DNA from: Gemmatimonadaceae bacterium
Lineage (GTDB): Bacteria > Gemmatimonadota > Gemmatimonadetes > Gemmatimonadales > Gemmatimonadaceae
Direction of reading: 5' to 3'
Assembly: GCA_036003045.1 (NCBI GenBank)
Contig: DASYSS010000052.1
Span: forward strand, 119,608-183,607
DNA length: 64,000 nucleotides
The notes under the pieces are model-generated. The model was given only the letters and a program-made list of their open reading frames with translations, did not search any database and had not been told where the DNA came from. The translations under genes and the position numbers were made by a program. Below are positions 52,586-61,218 of this stretch, one piece after another (the first letter of the stretch is position 1; each line of letters begins with the position of its first letter).

Positions 52586-54294
52586 ACGCGCTGTTGTATC
52601 TCAGCTGGAACAGCGCCCGAAACCGATTTCTGTCGGCGTTCCGCCGTGTGCGCAGCCCGCGCTACGCGGTCGCGCTCATCGTCGGCGCGCTGTATTTGTG
52701 GGGCTTCCTGTGGCGCCCCGCGAATCAACCGATGGCGACAGGTTTTCTCTTGAGTCAGCCGAGCGAGATGCTGATCACGCTGCTGGCGGTGCTCACGCTC
52801 GCGGGGCCCTGGGTGTTCGGGTCCGACAACCTCGCGCTCGCGTTCACGCAGGCTGAGGTGTCGATGCTGTTCCCCGCGCCGATCACGCGGCGCGGCCTCA
52901 TCGGCCACAAGTTGTTTCGCGCGCAGGTGGCCGTGTTGATCAACGCGGCGATCTGGGTGTTCGTGCTGCGGCGTGGCGGCAACCTCCTACCGTCGCCGCT
53001 TCGCGCCGTCGGCGTGTGGGTTCTCTTCTCCACGCTGAACCTGCATCGCCTTGGCGCGGCGCTCGTGCAGTCCTCGATCAAGGCGCACGGACGCGTCGCG
53101 GCGAAGCGCAACTTGTGGTCGATCGCGGCCTTCGGGTTCGTCGGGGCGGCGCTCGTCACGGGGTTCGTGGTGAATCGCCGGGAGCTGCTCGACACGGATG
53201 GCATCGGCGAATTCTTCGTCGCGATGGCCAAGGTGCTCGCGCAGGCACCCGCGTCGATCGGCCTCTGGCCTTTCCATCTGGTGGTTGCTCCGACGTTCGC
53301 GCGGTCGATCAATCAGTGGTGGCACGCGATCATTCCGGCGCTCGCCGTGATGGGTCTGCACGTGTTCTGGGTGCTGCGCAGCGACGCGGCGTTCGAGGAC
53401 GCCGCGCTCGAGGCATCCGAGCAACGGGCGCGGCGCATGGACGCAATCCGCTCTCGCCGGTCGATCGTGGTGCCGAAGTCGTCGCTGGCCGCCAAGACGA
53501 CGCTGCGTCTCAAGGCGATCGGCCATCCGGCGATGGCGATCTTCTGGAAGAACATCCTTTGTCTGCGCCGCACCGCGCAGCTCCGCTTGCTCCTCGGCCC
53601 GGCCGGCATGGCCATCGCGTTCGGCGCCGCGCTGTCGAGCGGCGCCCGCGATTTCTCTCTCTGGGTCACGGCGACGGCGGCGACCTTCGCCGGGCTGCTC
53701 ATCGTGTTCGGCGGACGGCTCGTGCGAAACGACCTCCGTCACGACATGCTGCACCTGCCGCTGCTCAAGGCGGTGCCCGTGCGCTCGAGCGACATCGTGC
53801 TCGCCGAGGTGGCGTCGTCGACGGTGCCGATCGTCGTGCTGCAGCTCGTCGTCGTGGTCATCGCGTACATCGCCAGCTTCGGAACGGAGCGGATCTGGCT
53901 GTCGCCGACGACGCGGCTCGCGATTCTCGTGGGATCGCCGTTCCTCATGCTCGCGATCAACGGCGCGCTGATCACGATTCAGAACGGAATGGCGATCCTC
54001 TTTCCCGCCTGGATTCGCTTGGGCAGCGCGGTGAGCACGGGCGTCGAGGCACTCGGGCAGAACGTGCTCGCGATGGTGGCGAACCTGTTCACGCTGCTCG
54101 TCGCGCTGCTCCCGCCCACGGTTCTCGCCGCACTCACGTTCCAACTGCTCGGCGGCACCCACGGCCAGCGCACGCTGTTCGTGCTCTGGACGCCGATGCT
54201 CGTCGCGGCGGTCATCCTCGGGCTGGAGACATACGCGTCGATCTTGTGGCTCGGCCGCGCCCTCACGCGCGCCGAGCCACTACAAACAACGTGA
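52582..54294 (+). CDS. Putative ABC exporter permease
   Basis: 570-residue membrane protein with about 12 helices in pairs (ALIVGALYLWGFLW, LITLLAVLTLAGPWVFG, ITRRGLIGHKLF loop, TAATFAGLLIVFGGRLVR, VALLPPTVLAALTFQL). It resembles the large EcsB-like/putative ABC exporter group that pairs with a single ATPase, as here. The LAFTQAEVSMLFPAPITRR segment is a family signature. Substrate unknown. Confidence 0.88.
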   Translation: MNALLYLSWNSARNRFLSAFRRVRSPRYAVALIVGALYLWGFLWRPANQPMATGFLLSQPSEMLITLLAVLTLAGPWVFGSDNLALAFTQAEVSMLFPAPITRRGLIGHKLFRAQVAVLINAAIWVFVLRRGGNLLPSPLRAVGVWVLFSTLNLHRLGAALVQSSIKAHGRVAAKRNLWSIAAFGFVGAALVTGFVVNRRELLDTDGIGEFFVAMAKVLAQAPASIGLWPFHLVVAPTFARSINQWWHAIIPALAVMGLHVFWVLRSDAAFEDAALEASEQRARRMDAIRSRRSIVVPKSSLAAKTTLRLKAIGHPAMAIFWKNILCLRRTAQLRLLLGPAGMAIAFGAALSSGARDFSLWVTATAATFAGLLIVFGGRLVRNDLRHDMLHLPLLKAVPVRSSDIVLAEVASSTVPIVVLQLVVVVIAYIASFGTERIWLSPTTRLAILVGSPFLMLAINGALITIQNGMAILFPAWIRLGSAVSTGVEALGQNVLAMVANLFTLLVALLPPTVLAALTFQLLGGTHGQRTLFVLWTPMLVAAVILGLETYASILWLGRALTRAEPLQTT

Positions 54295-54323
54295 TCGCGG
54301 TTTGCGTGACTACCCAACGCGCG

Positions 54324-55529
54324 CTAAGCGACGAGTCTCGCTGCGGCGGTGACGATCGTGAGGGCTCGCGCGACGCCGAGGGTGCCGCGGAGGTTGTCGA
54401 ACCATTCGGCGTGCGTATGAGCGTCGCCGCCGCGCCCGCCGGCGCCAATGGCGATCGCGGGGATGCCTTGGCTGATCGGCACGTTGGCGTCGGTCGACGC
54501 GAGCGCGAGATCGGGTTGGCGGCCGATGAGCATCGTCGCGTCGATCGCCTGCTGCACGAGGTCGTCCTCGACCGGCGTCTCGCCGCACGGACGTTCGCCG
54601 ATCGACTCGATGCGAACGGTGAGCGGCGAGGTGCCGAGCGTGCGACGCGCGTTCTCGTCATCGGCTGCCGCGTGAGCGGCGCGACGGACGGTGCGCTCGA
54701 GGTCGTCGAGTTGCGCGGCGGACGTGGATCGCGCGTCGATCTCGAGCCACGCCGACGACGGAATCGAGTTCACGGACAATCCGCCGCCAATTCGCCCGAC
54801 CGACAGCGTTGTGCGCGGCGCGGACGGCAAGTGGATCGACGCCAAGCGCGATGCGGCGCCGGCGGCCGCGTGCACCGCGTTCGGTGCGCCGAACGCCGCC
54901 CACGAGTGGCCGCCCGGCCCGTGGAACGATACGCGAAAACGGCGCGACCCGAGCGCGCGATGAATGACGCGCTCGTCACCCGCCCCGTCGAGCGCGACAG
55001 CGGCGTGCGCGTCTGAGCCGCGCCCCGCGAAGTAGTGCTTTGCGCCGCGGAGGTCGCCGATACCTTCTTCCCCGGTGGTCGCGACGAATTCGATCGGCCG
55101 CTGCGTTCGCACGCGCGTGCCGTCGATCTCGGACGCGAGGGCGAGCATGACGGCGAGTCCGCGACCGTTGTCGTTGATGCCCGGACCGACGAGGCGCTCG
55201 CCGTCGCGACGGATCGAGAGGTCGGTGCTGCGCGGGAACACCGTGTCGAGATGCGCGCAAATCACCACGGGGGAGAGTCGCGTCGTTCCCGCGCGGCGAC
55301 CGATGACGTTGCCGGCCGCGTCCGCGTGAATTTCGGACAAGCCGCAATCGTGGAAACGCCGCGTGACCCAGCCGGCTCGTTCCTGCTCTTCACCCGTCGG
55401 CGCGGCGATTTGCGCGACGGCGATTTGCGAGCGAACGATCGCGTCGTCGCGCGCGGCGAGTCGCGCGTGCGCCGGAGCGAGCGCGCGGTGCGTCGCGGCG
55501 GTGTCGGAGGCCGGGGCCTGCGGTCTCAT
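54324..55529 (-). CDS. M20-family metallopeptidase
   Basis: 401-residue zinc peptidase of the M20/M25/M40 group (tripeptidase or carboxypeptidase-like). Metal ligands appear in order: HLDTVF, the bridging Asp in PGINDNGRG, EE in TTGEEGIGD, D in ALDGAGDE and His in HTHAEWFDN at the C-terminus. The dimerisation domain (FHGPGGHSWAAFG, IDARSTSAAQLDDLE) is inserted. ATG 55529 is preferred; another ATG 12 codons upstream is possible. Likely cytosolic. Divergent in role from the neighbouring ABC exporter, convergent with it. Confidence 0.92.
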   Translation of the reverse strand: MRPQAPASDTAATHRALAPAHARLAARDDAIVRSQIAVAQIAAPTGEEQERAGWVTRRFHDCGLSEIHADAAGNVIGRRAGTTRLSPVVICAHLDTVFPRSTDLSIRRDGERLVGPGINDNGRGLAVMLALASEIDGTRVRTQRPIEFVATTGEEGIGDLRGAKHYFAGRGSDAHAAVALDGAGDERVIHRALGSRRFRVSFHGPGGHSWAAFGAPNAVHAAAGAASRLASIHLPSAPRTTLSVGRIGGGLSVNSIPSSAWLEIDARSTSAAQLDDLERTVRRAAHAAADDENARRTLGTSPLTVRIESIGERPCGETPVEDDLVQQAIDATMLIGRQPDLALASTDANVPISQGIPAIAIGAGGRGGDAHTHAEWFDNLRGTLGVARALTIVTAAARLVA

Positions 55530-55583
55530 CGTGTTGAAGCAGTAGTGCTTACGCGGGCGATGCAAGCCCCGGGCCGACCGCGC

Positions 55584-55793
55584 TCAACAGCAGCGGGTGC
55601 CCGGGCGGCTGTAACGCTCCACCATCCGCTGGCGAGCGAACTCGTCGTACGTCATCGGACGCGCGCCGGGGTGATGATCGCGGAGGTGCGCGACGTAACG
55701 ATCGTAGTCCGGTGCGCCGATGATTCGGCGCACGATCGCCCCCGCGTTCTCCAACCGAACGCGCGCCACTCGCAGGAGTTCACGCGACGTCAT
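55584..55793 (-). CDS. YbdD/YjiX family small protein (CstA partner)
   Basis: 69-residue protein typical of the YbdD/YjiX (DUF466) family that almost always follows carbon-starvation permeases: IGAPDYDRYVAHLRDHHPGARPMTYDEFARQRMVERY. GGAGGT sits 7 nt before the ATG at 55793. The gene is 37 bp downstream of cstA on the same strand. It is thought to be needed for pyruvate uptake by the CstA/BtsT transporter. Confidence 0.92.
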   Translation of the reverse strand: MTSRELLRVARVRLENAGAIVRRIIGAPDYDRYVAHLRDHHPGARPMTYDEFARQRMVERYSRPGTRCC

Positions 55794-55830
55794 GGGCCGC
55801 ACCTCCGTTGCTCGAACATTTCTGCAGACA

Positions 55831-57897
55831 TCAATCGCCGGCTGCCGGCAGTGGTTCGAATGGCGCTTCCGACGAGATGACCGGCTTGCGTCCGCGCAAC
55901 ACCGACATCCACTCGCGGGCGCTGTCGGCCAGGATCACGACGACCGATACCATGAAGAATAGCGTCACCACCGCGTCGAGATAGTCGTTGAAGATCATGC
56001 GGCGGGCGTCGCTGGCGGACTTGATGGCGGCCGGCAGCGCGCCGCTCGCCACCTGGCTCTCGATCAGCCGGGCGTGCGAGAGGAATCCGAGCTTCACGTC
56101 TTCCGCGAAGAGCTTTTGCCAGCCGGCCGTCATGCACACGATGGTCAGCCACGCCATCGGCAGGAGCGTGATCCAGGCGTAGCGCGCCTTGCCCATCTTC
56201 ACGAAGATCGTCGTGGCGACGCAGAGCGCCACGGTCGCCAGCAACTGGTTCGAGATACCGAACAGCGGCCAGAGCGAGTTGATGCCGCCGAGCGGATCGA
56301 GCACGCCCTGATACAAGAAATGGCCCCACATCGCGACGATCACGGCGCTCGACAGAACGACCGCCGGATACCACGACACGCTGCCGAGCGGAGCCCAGAT
56401 GTGTTTCGCCAGATCCTGCACCATGAACCGGCCGACTCGCGTACCGGCATCGAGCGTCGTCAGAATGAAGAGCGCTTCGAACATGAGCGCGAAGTGGTAC
56501 CAGATCGCCAACGCCTCGTTGCCGCCGAGTACGTTCGCGAACAGCTGCCCCATGCCGAGCGCGAGGCTCGGCGCGCCGCCGGTGCGCGAGAGGAGCGTCT
56601 GCTCTCCGACTTGTTTGGCGAGGGCCTGCATCTGGTTCGGATCCAGGGTGAAGCCCCACGTCTGGATCTTGGTCGCCGCGGCGGCGGCGGTCGTGCCGAT
56701 CACGCCCGCGGGCGCGTTCACGGCGAAGTACACGCCCGGCGTCAATGCGCACGCGGCGATGAGTGCCATGACCGCGACGAGCGATTCCATCAGCATCGCG
56801 CCGTAGCCGATCATCCGAGCGTCGGGCTCACGCTGAAGCAACTTGGGCGTCGTCCCTGAAGAGATCAGCGCATGAAAACCCGAGATCGCGCCACATGCGA
56901 TCGTAATGAACGCGAACGGGAACACCTTGCCCGCGAACACCGGACCGCTGCCGTCGGTGAATTGCGTGAGCGCCGGCATGTGGAGCGGCGGGAGCGAGAC
57001 GATGATCCCGATCGCCAGCGCCAGCACCACGCCGATCTTCACGAACGCCGAGAGATAATCGCGCGGTGCGAGCAGCAGCCACACGGGAAGCACCGAGGCC
57101 GTGAACGCGTAGATCATCACGACGATGGCCAGCGCCGTTCCGCTCAGCGTGAACACCGCGGCGAGCGAGGGCTGCGTCGATACCCACTGTCCGGCGAACA
57201 ACGAAGCGACGATCAGCACGATGCCGATGGCGCTCGCTTCGAGGACGCGGCCCGGGCGCAGCCATCGCAGATACACACCCATGAGAAGGGCGACCGGAAT
57301 CGTGAGGCCGATGGTCACGAGGCCCCACGGGCTGGACTTGAGTGCGTTCACGACGATCAGCGCGAGCACCGCGAGCAGCACGATCATGATGCCGAGCACC
57401 GCGACCAGTGCCGTCGCGCCGGCGACGGGGCCGATTTCTTCCCGGGCCATCGCGCCGAGAGACTTGCCGTTCCGCCGCACGGACGACGCGAGGATCACGA
57501 AGTCCTGCACCGCACCGCCCAACGCAACGCCGACGATGATCCAGATGACGCCGGGGAGGTAGCCGAATTGCGCCGCGAGGGTCGGACCGACCAGCGGGCC
57601 CGGACCCGAGATCGCCGCGAAGTGGCTGCCGAAGACGATCCAGCGGTTCGTCGGCACGTAGTCGCGGCCATCCTCGAGGCGAACGGCGGGCGTCGCTCGA
57701 ATTGGGTCGAGCGCGAAGACCTTGGCCGCGATCAGTTTGCTGTAGAAGCGATACGCGACGGCGTAGCTGCACAGAGCCGCGGTGAGCAGCCAGGCAGCGT
57801 TGATCGTTTCGCCGCGTCCGAGCGCGATCCTGGCGAAAGCCAGGGTGCCGAGAGCCGAAACGAGAACCCAGATCCCGAAGCGAAGCGCCTTCGGCAT
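55831..57897 (-). CDS. cstA: Carbon starvation protein CstA (pyruvate/peptide transporter)
   Basis: 688-residue permease of the CstA family with about 16-18 helices. Family landmarks are the N-terminal FYSKLIAAKVFALDP, YVPTNRWIVFGSHFAAISGPGPLVGP, GGAVQDFVILASSVRRNGKSLG and FHALISSGTTPKLL, with a CstA_5TM C-terminal part (GINSLWPLFGISNQLLA). Members transport pyruvate or peptides on starvation. ATG 57897 is chosen with CAGGAG upstream. It forms a unit with the YbdD-type gene. Confidence 0.96.
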   Translation of the reverse strand: MPKALRFGIWVLVSALGTLAFARIALGRGETINAAWLLTAALCSYAVAYRFYSKLIAAKVFALDPIRATPAVRLEDGRDYVPTNRWIVFGSHFAAISGPGPLVGPTLAAQFGYLPGVIWIIVGVALGGAVQDFVILASSVRRNGKSLGAMAREEIGPVAGATALVAVLGIMIVLLAVLALIVVNALKSSPWGLVTIGLTIPVALLMGVYLRWLRPGRVLEASAIGIVLIVASLFAGQWVSTQPSLAAVFTLSGTALAIVVMIYAFTASVLPVWLLLAPRDYLSAFVKIGVVLALAIGIIVSLPPLHMPALTQFTDGSGPVFAGKVFPFAFITIACGAISGFHALISSGTTPKLLQREPDARMIGYGAMLMESLVAVMALIAACALTPGVYFAVNAPAGVIGTTAAAAATKIQTWGFTLDPNQMQALAKQVGEQTLLSRTGGAPSLALGMGQLFANVLGGNEALAIWYHFALMFEALFILTTLDAGTRVGRFMVQDLAKHIWAPLGSVSWYPAVVLSSAVIVAMWGHFLYQGVLDPLGGINSLWPLFGISNQLLATVALCVATTIFVKMGKARYAWITLLPMAWLTIVCMTAGWQKLFAEDVKLGFLSHARLIESQVASGALPAAIKSASDARRMIFNDYLDAVVTLFFMVSVVVILADSAREWMSVLRGRKPVISSEAPFEPLPAAGD

Positions 57898-57990
57898 GTG
57901 TCGAGTGCTCCTGAGTTTGAGGGACGACCGGAGCCAAATTGCGCTGCGAAAGAAGGGACAACAAGGGTTGAGCCGTTTAAGTTCCCCGGC

Positions 57991-58638
57991 ATGTCGTCCC
58001 AGCGGGTTCGCCCCCCCCAAACCGCCGTGTTTCTTTCTGCCGCGCTCTGTCTTGCGGCATGCAAGTCTTCATCACCGACGCCCGCGCAACCCCCGGAGCA
58101 CGCCCTTTCGGGGCTCGCCGCCCAGCACGTGGTGATTCTTCCCACCTACATGGTACGCGTCGCCCCCGGACTCGGTTGGACTCTGCCTCGGCAGACCGAG
58201 GTCGCGAAGACGCAAGACAGCGATATCGCGGCCGCGCTCCGCGATCGCGGAATTCGAACCTGGATCTTTCCGAGTGGCTTGGACAGCGCCTTCCGCCGCA
58301 ATCCCACCTATGCCACCGACCCGCACACGCTCGCCGAGGAGCCTCTGCGATCTCCGTCGTTAGGCGGCGACCAGCGGCTTCCGGAACCGCTCGCGTCGCA
58401 GATTCGCACGCTCGTCGCGCTGCATGACGACGTGCGGCTCGTGCTCGCGCCGGTAGAGTTGCGCGTGGAGTCGGTGGCCGCCGGGGGAGGGCGCGGCGTG
58501 CTCAGACTCGTGCTGCTGGACGCGCGGGCGTCCTCGGTGCGGTGGATCGGCGAAGTCGCGAGCGATCCGGCGCCGGCGTTTGGTCCCTCGATCACCGCAA
58601 GCATCGCCACCAAGCTCAGCGCGGTTGTCGCGCCGTGA
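57991..58638 (+). CDS. Lipoprotein, unknown function
   Basis: 215-residue protein with a canonical lipobox (LCLAAC, Cys near residue 24). The mature part starts with a Ser/Pro linker then VVILPTYMVRVAPGLGW, DIAAALRDRGIRTWIFPSGL and VLAPVELRVESV. Repeated hydrophobic strands suggest a beta-rich periplasmic domain resembling outer-membrane assembly or PBP-activator-type lipoproteins (LpoB/TolB-N-like), but I cannot assign it. First gene of the seven-gene operon; the icd-type start overlaps its stop as GTGA. Confidence 0.8.
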   Translation: MSSQRVRPPQTAVFLSAALCLAACKSSSPTPAQPPEHALSGLAAQHVVILPTYMVRVAPGLGWTLPRQTEVAKTQDSDIAAALRDRGIRTWIFPSGLDSAFRRNPTYATDPHTLAEEPLRSPSLGGDQRLPEPLASQIRTLVALHDDVRLVLAPVELRVESVAAGGGRGVLRLVLLDARASSVRWIGEVASDPAPAFGPSITASIATKLSAVVAP

Positions 58639-59648
58639 CCCGGCATGTCACGCTCATTCCCGGCGACGGGATCGGTCCGTCCATCAGCGGCGCCACCGTG
58701 AAGATCCTCGCCGCGGCAGGCGCCGAGATCGAGTGGGACGCGCAGGTGGCCGGGATGGCCGGTGTCGCGCTGTACGGCGACCCGATTCCCGACGCGACGC
58801 TCGATTCGATCAAGCGCACGAAGCTCGCGCTCAAAGGACCGCTCGAGACCCCCGTCGGCGAAGGGTTTCGGTCGATCAACGTCGCGCTGCGCAAGACATT
58901 CGATCTGTACGCGAACGTGCGCCCCGCGCACAGCATCGCTCCCGGTGGCCGGTACGGCAACCTGGATCTGGTGCTCATCCGCGAGAACACCGAGGGTCTC
59001 TACGTCGGCGTCGAGCACTACATCAAGGTCGGCGACGACCCGCGCGCGGCGGCGGAGTCCGTCGCGATCATCACGCGCGCCGGCTCCGAGCGCATCGTTC
59101 GCTACGCGTTCGAGTACGCGGTGCGCTATGGACGCAAGAAGGTCACACTCGTCCACAAGGCGAACATCCTCAAGTTCTCGCAAGGGCTGTTTCTCGACAC
59201 CGGCCGCATGGTCGCGCGCGACTACGCGGGCAAGATCGAATTCGACGAGCGCATCGTGGACGCGATGGCGATGAACCTCGTGCTGCATCCGGAGCGGTTC
59301 GACGTGATCTGCACGACGAACCTCTTCGGCGACATTCTGTCGGACGAGATTTCCGGGCTCGTCGGCGGGCTCGGCCTCACACCCGGTGCCAATATCGGCG
59401 CCAACGGTGCGATCTTCGAAGCGGTGCATGGAACGGCGCCCGACATCGCGGGCAAGGGAATCGCGAATCCGTCGGCGCTCATCCTCGCCGCGTGCATGCT
59501 GCTCGAGCACACCGGCGACGACGCACGGGCGGCGCGCATCCGCGCGGCGCTCGAAGGCACGATCCGAGAGGGAAAGACGGTGACGCGCGACCTCGGCGGC
59601 AGCGCGTCCACCGACCAGTTCACCGAGGCCGTGATCGCCAAGCTGTGA
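58635..59648 (+). CDS. Isocitrate/isopropylmalate dehydrogenase family protein
   Basis: 337-residue beta-decarboxylating dehydrogenase. The N-terminus VTLIPGDGIGPSISG, the substrate loop LKGPLETPVGEGFRSINV, LYANVRPAHS and the metal/cofactor block FGDILSDEISGLVGGLGL and HGTAPDIAGKGIANP are all present. The Ser/Asn spacing in the substrate loop fits NAD-dependent isocitrate dehydrogenase rather than IPMDH, but homoisocitrate or tartrate use cannot be excluded. GTG start overlapping the lipoprotein stop; overlaps the next gene by 4 nt. Confidence 0.92.
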   Translation: MTRHVTLIPGDGIGPSISGATVKILAAAGAEIEWDAQVAGMAGVALYGDPIPDATLDSIKRTKLALKGPLETPVGEGFRSINVALRKTFDLYANVRPAHSIAPGGRYGNLDLVLIRENTEGLYVGVEHYIKVGDDPRAAAESVAIITRAGSERIVRYAFEYAVRYGRKKVTLVHKANILKFSQGLFLDTGRMVARDYAGKIEFDERIVDAMAMNLVLHPERFDVICTTNLFGDILSDEISGLVGGLGLTPGANIGANGAIFEAVHGTAPDIAGKGIANPSALILAACMLLEHTGDDARAARIRAALEGTIREGKTVTRDLGGSASTDQFTEAVIAKL

Positions 59649-60472
59649 GCACGCTGACCGTCCTCCACTGCTCCGACCTGCACTTCGGCCATCCGGCGGT
59701 GCCGGAGCAATACGAGGCAATCGAAAGCCTCATCCAGGAGCGGCACTACGACGTCGTCGCGATCTCGGGCGACGTGTCGCAGCGCGCGCGGGCCGGAGAG
59801 TTCCAGCGCGCCCGTGAATTCATTCGGCAGGCGCAGCGCGTCAGCCGAACGATCGTCGTCCCCGGCAATCACGACGTGGCGTGGTGGTTCGCTCCGCTCG
59901 GCCTCGGCGACTCGAGCCAGCTTTATCTGAAGTACCGCATGTACATCGAGGGCAACCTGGAACCGGTGCTTCACGTGCCGGGTGCGACCTTCGTCGGGCT
60001 CAACACGTCGCACGGCATCACGCTCGACACGCTCACGTGGAACATGCGCGATCTCTCGATCATCGGGCACCTCCACAGGTCGCAGGTCGAGCACGCGCGC
60101 GCCGAGTTCGAGCAGTCGGCCGCGGGCGACGCGCGCATCGTCGTCATGCACCACAACCCGGTGAAGGGGCAGCTGTCGCAGCGCTACGGACTCAAGAACA
60201 CGCAGCGTTTGCTCAGCGCGTTCTCGGAAATGCGCGTCAACCTCGTGCTCTGCGGGCACGACCATCAGGAAGCCGTGCACTACGTCGAGCACCCTGAGCG
60301 CGGCATGGTCATCTCCATTTCGGGCACGATCAGCGACCGGTCGCGCGGCGGCCGGCCCTCGTCGGTCAACAGCATCCGCATCACCGACGGCGAGATCGAG
60401 GTGTCGACGCTCGTCTGGTCGAGCGACACGCGCGCGTTCTCGCCGGGACCCGATCAATGCTTCACGCGCTGA
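59645..60472 (+). CDS. Calcineurin-like metallophosphoesterase
   Basis: 275-residue phosphoesterase. The metal-binding motifs run in order: D11-x-H13 (CSDLHFG), GDVSQRA near 42, GNHD near 75, HHNP in the middle and CGHDHQEAVH near 205. Related proteins are cyclic-nucleotide or diesterase enzymes (CpdA-like) or nucleases. Cytosolic. GTG start in a GTGA overlap with the dehydrogenase; its 3' end overlaps the SprT-like gene by 16 nt. Confidence 0.9.
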   Translation: MSTLTVLHCSDLHFGHPAVPEQYEAIESLIQERHYDVVAISGDVSQRARAGEFQRAREFIRQAQRVSRTIVVPGNHDVAWWFAPLGLGDSSQLYLKYRMYIEGNLEPVLHVPGATFVGLNTSHGITLDTLTWNMRDLSIIGHLHRSQVEHARAEFEQSAAGDARIVVMHHNPVKGQLSQRYGLKNTQRLLSAFSEMRVNLVLCGHDHQEAVHYVEHPERGMVISISGTISDRSRGGRPSSVNSIRITDGEIEVSTLVWSSDTRAFSPGPDQCFTR

Positions 60473-61209
60473 AGTCACTGCTCGCGCGAGGCCGCCGCGA
60501 CCCCGCCCAGCTCACGCTCGAGCTGGACGCGGGGCAGCTTCGCACGGCCGACGACCTGTTGGCGCGACTTCGGTCGCTCGGACTCAAGCGCATCGCTCGG
60601 TGTCGGCTGACCCGGAACGCGAACGTCATGGTCAGCTGGCGTGGCGACGAGCTCCGCGTGCACGAGGGCTACTTGACCGCCCCCGCCGACATCCACGAAG
60701 CGATCGTCGTTTTCGTCGAAAGCCGGTCGCGCGCCGAGCGACGATCTGCGACCAAGCGGATCGTGAGCTTCGCCGGCACGACGTGGCGGCACAGCGGGCG
60801 ACGGGAGCGAACGCGGCCCGAGGATGAACCGCTCGCGCGGAAGCTCGAGGACTGGCATGCCCGGCTCAACGAGGAGTATTTCGGCGGGGCGCTGCGGTCG
60901 CTGCCGGTTCGTGTGTCGCGGCGGATGAAGAGCCGGTTGGGACACTATACCGGTGGACAAGTGGACCGGGGGCCCGGTGGACCGGAACGTCAGACGGCGA
61001 AGCCGCTGGGGGAGATCGCGATCAGTTGGCGGCATGTGAGGCGGCATCGGTGGGAAGAGGTGGTTCACACGCTCATCCACGAGATGGTGCACCAGTGGCA
61101 GGACGAAAACGGCCTGCCGATCGACCACGGACCGCGGTTCCGGGCCAAAGCGCGCGACGTCGGCATCGACGCGGCAGCGAAGCGGGCCGTAGCGCACCGA
61201 TCGTCGTAA
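60457..61209 (+). CDS. SprT-like zinc metallopeptidase carrying an in-frame repeat insertion
   Basis: 250-residue SprT/DUF45-like protein. The zinc site is H208-E209-x-x-H212 (LIHEMVHQWQDE), followed by GPRFRAKARDVGI. Just before the conserved KPLGEIAISWRHVRR strand the chain contains a 15-residue segment (about 166-180, TGGQVDRGPGGPERQ) that is translated from a GGTGGAC element and interrupts what should be a continuous GHY...TAKPLGEI strand region. The frame stays open, so the protein may be functional with a surface loop. Starts 16 nt inside the metallophosphoesterase gene. Confidence 0.85.
   Translation: MLHALKSLLARGRRDPAQLTLELDAGQLRTADDLLARLRSLGLKRIARCRLTRNANVMVSWRGDELRVHEGYLTAPADIHEAIVVFVESRSRAERRSATKRIVSFAGTTWRHSGRRERTRPEDEPLARKLEDWHARLNEEYFGGALRSLPVRVSRRMKSRLGHYTGGQVDRGPGGPERQTAKPLGEIAISWRHVRRHRWEEVVHTLIHEMVHQWQDENGLPIDHGPRFRAKARDVGIDAAAKRAVAHRSS
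60950..60996 (+). repeat. GGTGGAC element inside the SprT-like gene
   Basis: Units CCGGTGGAC, AAGTGGAC and CCGGTGGAC followed by a non-repetitive tail CGGAACGTCAGAC. Matches the copy at 27244-27300 at 38 of 46 positions and in the same reading frame (GG-VDR--GGP-RQT). Confidence 0.85.
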
Positions 61210-61218
61210 ATTCCAGAG

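Noticed and set aside
50436..54294. Polysaccharide biosynthesis/export cluster from cupin, nucleotidyltransferase and ABC exporter
   Set aside because: No glycosyltransferase, Wzx/Wzy or Wza-type gene is present, and the exporter is of the EcsB-like type, so only proximity supports it.
60950..60996. Intein or frameshift in the SprT-like gene
   Set aside because: Only 45 bp, far too short for an intein, and the frame is kept; the matching copy at 27.2 kb shows a repeat element.
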